DNA of 64,000 nt, taken from Caproiciproducens sp. NJN-50. Its GTDB lineage: Bacteria; Bacillota; Clostridia; Oscillospirales; Acutalibacteraceae. Both the position numbers and the translations under genes were made by a program. This document shows, one piece after another, positions 62,023 to 64,000 of the stretch. The notes under the pieces were generated by a model. The model was not told the origin of the DNA and searched no databases. It saw only the letters and a program-made list of their open reading frames with translations. The DNA is taken from positions 2,728,001 through 2,792,000 of the forward strand of contig NZ_CP035283.1 in NCBI RefSeq assembly GCF_004103755.1, in the 5' to 3' direction. How positions within the stretch are numbered: the first letter of the stretch is position 1; the number at the start of each line of letters is the position of its first letter.

Positions 62023-64000
62023 TCAAAAGATCGGGTAGTCCTGCCCGCCGTCGTGAAAATACTTTGCCCCGATTCCGGACTGCGCAACGTATTCCTGGAG
62101 ATTCTTTTTCATCTGCGTGAGAAACGGGTCGTTTTTTCCATAATCAGAGAGCATCTTTTTCGCGGTGCCGCTGTGCGGGGCGCAAAAATCGCGGATGGAA
62201 TCCGCAAAATAGGAGCCGTCCTTCGCATAGGTATGGCCGTCCGGCTTCCAGGACGTCCCGTCTTTTAAAAAACGGAGCTCCATTGGCATCTTGCTGCCGC
62301 TGACCGGATTCAGGGCGTCCCCGTCCAGCTCATATTCCTCAGAGAGGACGGTGGCAAAAACCCGCAGCCCGCCGTTTTCTTCAAAGCTGCCGTAGATCAC
62401 CGGAGCGCTGACGACCACATTCCCGGAAGCGTAGGGTTCCGAATAAAATGTTCCGAGCGCCTGATAAACGGCGCTTTCCACCGCGTCGTCCGTATGATGC
62501 GTGTAGGCCGGCAGCATCGTTTGCCGGTCGTTGAACTCCTCTTGTGCCTTTTTCAGGGCTTCTTCGGCCTCACTGACTTTTTTCCGCTGTTCGGACAAAT
62601 CCGCAGCTCCGCTTTTTGTCCGGTCTTCCAGCTCCGCCTGTGCCTGCTTTAAAGTCTCCTGCGCCCGTGCGATTTGCTCCCGAAGCTCCGACAAACCCGA
62701 TTTCGAGCCGCTGCTTCCCGAGGCTGCTCCCGCAGATTCCAGGTTCTGCATCAGCGGGTAGGAATTTTCAATCGTAATCAGCGCGCTCCCGTCTTTGGAG
62801 AGCGCATATCGCTTGTTTTCCCGGGGGCTCTGATTGGATTCGGCCTGGTTGAAAAGATAGCAGTCCGCACCGCCGAATTTCTGCTCCCTGAGGATCATCA
62901 GCTGCACGGAAGCGCCCAATCGTTTCCCCAGTGCGGTCCAGGCTTCGTCGGCGGTAAGAAGGCCGCTGATCTCACGTCCGTTGATTTTTGTAAAATCTTC
63001 CGCGCCGCGGCCGTTGAGCTCCAGTAAGAATTTTTCCATTTCGCTCTCGCCCTGTGAAAGCATTCTCACATCCGTCTGCTCAAGCTTCATTGCCTGCTCC
63101 TGCGTATAGGTGAAAGTCATCTCATAATCGGGCCCGGTAACCTGAAAGGTGACCCGGCCGACATTCTGGATCAGGCTGAGCAGGAGCATCGCGTTGCGGT
63201 ATGCCCAGGCCAGATCCGCCTGAGAGAGGGTCTGGTCGCTCCGCGCCGTATAGCTGACTGTCAGCCCATACGGTTCGGCGCTTGTCTGAAGAAACATCTC
63301 CTTCTGCGACAACCCGTCGGGCAGAGGCGGCAGCGCGCCGAGCACTCTTCCGACCGCGCTGGCATCGCCGATATACTCCGTGCGGGTCTGAAGCAGCTTC
63401 CGGGCAAGAGGCTCCTGCTGAGCCAGGTTTCCTTTCCAGCCGGACGACGGCGTCCCATAGGCGATAAACGCGCCGCAGGCGGCCGTCAGGGCAAGGACGA
63501 TGCACAGTGCCGCCGCTCCGCGGCGCTTCTTCTTTGTATCCAGAATCATTTCAAGACGGCGTTTCAGTTCTTTTTTTCCGCTGCCGAAGCAGGTGGAGAG
63601 TACCGACCGGCGCAGGATACCCTTCTGTGCAACGGAAAGGACGGCGCGGCCGTATTCCGCCCGAAACGCGGGCTTTGCCCCCCGGAGCGCAACCTCATCG
63701 CAGGAGAGCTCCAGATCCCGATTTACTTCCCGCGCCATCAGCCAGACGAGCGGGTTGAACCAATGGACAGCGCAGACGACGGCCAAAAGCAGTTTGTACC
63801 ACAGATCCCGCCGATGAAAGTGCGTCAGTTCGTGCCGGAAAACCGCGCGGAGCTCTCCGACGGAGAACGAATCGTGCGGAAGAAGCAGGGCCGGATGGAA
63901 CAGCCCGATCATCATTGGGCTGTTCTCTTTTTTGCATCGCATCAGGCGGGGGCCCTTTTCGATCCCGGCCGCGGCACATTCCTCCCGGAACAGACGCAAA
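62023..64000 (-). CDS. M56/BlaR1-like membrane metallopeptidase, 5' part missing
   Basis: At least 658 residues are visible and the frame runs off the right edge, so the start and first membrane helices are missing. The zinc site RHELTHFH and the downstream ELSCDEVAL of the M56 family are clear, then one membrane helix (GAAALCIVLALTAACGAFIA). The long outer part is unusual: a domain around a conserved-looking TFQVTGPDYEMTFTYT, a Glu/Gln/Lys-rich coiled coil (about 435-490) and a C-terminal domain I do not recognise. BlaR1 proteins sense beta-lactams or other wall stress and free a BlaI repressor; whether this one does is unknown. Confidence 0.85.
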   Translation of the reverse strand, partial: LRLFREECAAAGIEKGPRLMRCKKENSPMMIGLFHPALLLPHDSFSVGELRAVFRHELTHFHRRDLWYKLLLAVVCAVHWFNPLVWLMAREVNRDLELSCDEVALRGAKPAFRAEYGRAVLSVAQKGILRRSVLSTCFGSGKKELKRRLEMILDTKKKRRGAAALCIVLALTAACGAFIAYGTPSSGWKGNLAQQEPLARKLLQTRTEYIGDASAVGRVLGALPPLPDGLSQKEMFLQTSAEPYGLTVSYTARSDQTLSQADLAWAYRNAMLLLSLIQNVGRVTFQVTGPDYEMTFTYTQEQAMKLEQTDVRMLSQGESEMEKFLLELNGRGAEDFTKINGREISGLLTADEAWTALGKRLGASVQLMILREQKFGGADCYLFNQAESNQSPRENKRYALSKDGSALITIENSYPLMQNLESAGAASGSSGSKSGLSELREQIARAQETLKQAQAELEDRTKSGAADLSEQRKKVSEAEEALKKAQEEFNDRQTMLPAYTHHTDDAVESAVYQALGTFYSEPYASGNVVVSAPVIYGSFEENGGLRVFATVLSEEYELDGDALNPVSGSKMPMELRFLKDGTSWKPDGHTYAKDGSYFADSIRDFCAPHSGTAKKMLSDYGKNDPFLTQMKKNLQEYVAQSGIGAKYFHDGGQDYPIF

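Noticed and set aside
1..64000. Mobile elements, prophage, tRNA or rRNA genes
   Set aside because: No transposase, integrase, phage structural gene, terminal repeats or tRNA-like cloverleaf was seen; gene order is that of a stable chromosomal motility locus.

Overview
The window looks like a chromosomal segment of a motile, Gram-positive-type, spirochaete-unlike Clostridia (Firmicutes/Bacillota), probably of the Oscillospirales/Ruminococcaceae kind. The evidence is the Bacillus/Clostridium-style gene order of one very long fla/che operon, FliY in place of FliN, CheC and CheD, the FliW-CsrA-flagellin module, SigD/FlgM control, no flgH/flgI (no outer-membrane rings), moderately high G+C, and strong Shine-Dalgarno sites with occasional TTG/GTG starts. 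The species cannot be named from the sequence.

Layout. 1-7.7 kb: the 3' part of sbcC, an AEC-family transporter on the minus strand, a yybP-ykoY-type (Mn2+) riboswitch with attenuator in front of a P-type Ca2+/Mn2+ ATPase, and a small metallo-hydrolase. 7.7-13.7 kb (minus): chemotaxis operon cheA-cheR-cheB-mcp. 13.8-19.1 kb (plus): FliK-like and FlhB-C-terminal-like genes (B. subtilis ylqG/ylqH type), cheW, a PilZ gene, a second cheW and an mcp. 19.2-22.9 kb (plus): fliD-fliS-fliT-like. 22.9-47.5 kb (minus): one operon of about 24.6 kb, read from flgB down to cheD: flgB-flgC-fliE-fliF-fliG-fliH-fliI-fliJ-fliK-flgD-(TIGR02530 gene)-flgE-flbD-motA-motB-fliM-fliY-cheY-fliO-fliP-fliQ-fliR-flhB-flhA-sigD-two rod genes-fapA-cheC-cheD. 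47.8-54.6 kb (plus): flgM-flgN-flgK-flgL-small ORF-fliW-csrA-flagellin. 54.9-58.3 kb: two divergent family-2 glycosyltransferases, probably for flagellin. 58.4-64 kb: enolase, a third mcp, an XRE/S24-like regulator, and the 3' part of an M56/BlaR1-like membrane peptidase cut by the window edge.

How it works together. A consensus sigma-A promoter at 47665-47693 starts the long operon, which builds the basal body, export gate, motor and hook and makes SigD near its 3' end. Six sites reading TAAA-like, exactly 15 bp, then GCCGATAA-like lie in front of cheA, the first cheW, fliD, flgM, flagellin and a glycosyltransferase. They look like the late SigD regulon held back by FlgM until the hook is finished. 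Flagellin synthesis is then probably tuned by CsrA through a textbook hairpin with AAGGA in its loop in the flagellin leader, with FliW as the CsrA antagonist.

The most notable points are the Mn2+ riboswitch/attenuator with a TTG-started ATPase, the SigD-type promoter on a glycosyltransferase, the CsrA hairpin, two strong hairpins before fliW, repeated modules shared by FliD, FlgK and FlgL, a CheB whose receiver lacks the phospho-acceptor Asp, and an S24-type repressor without its catalytic pair facing an mcp. I see no mobile elements, CRISPR arrays, tRNA or rRNA genes, and no gene system wholly outside known families.
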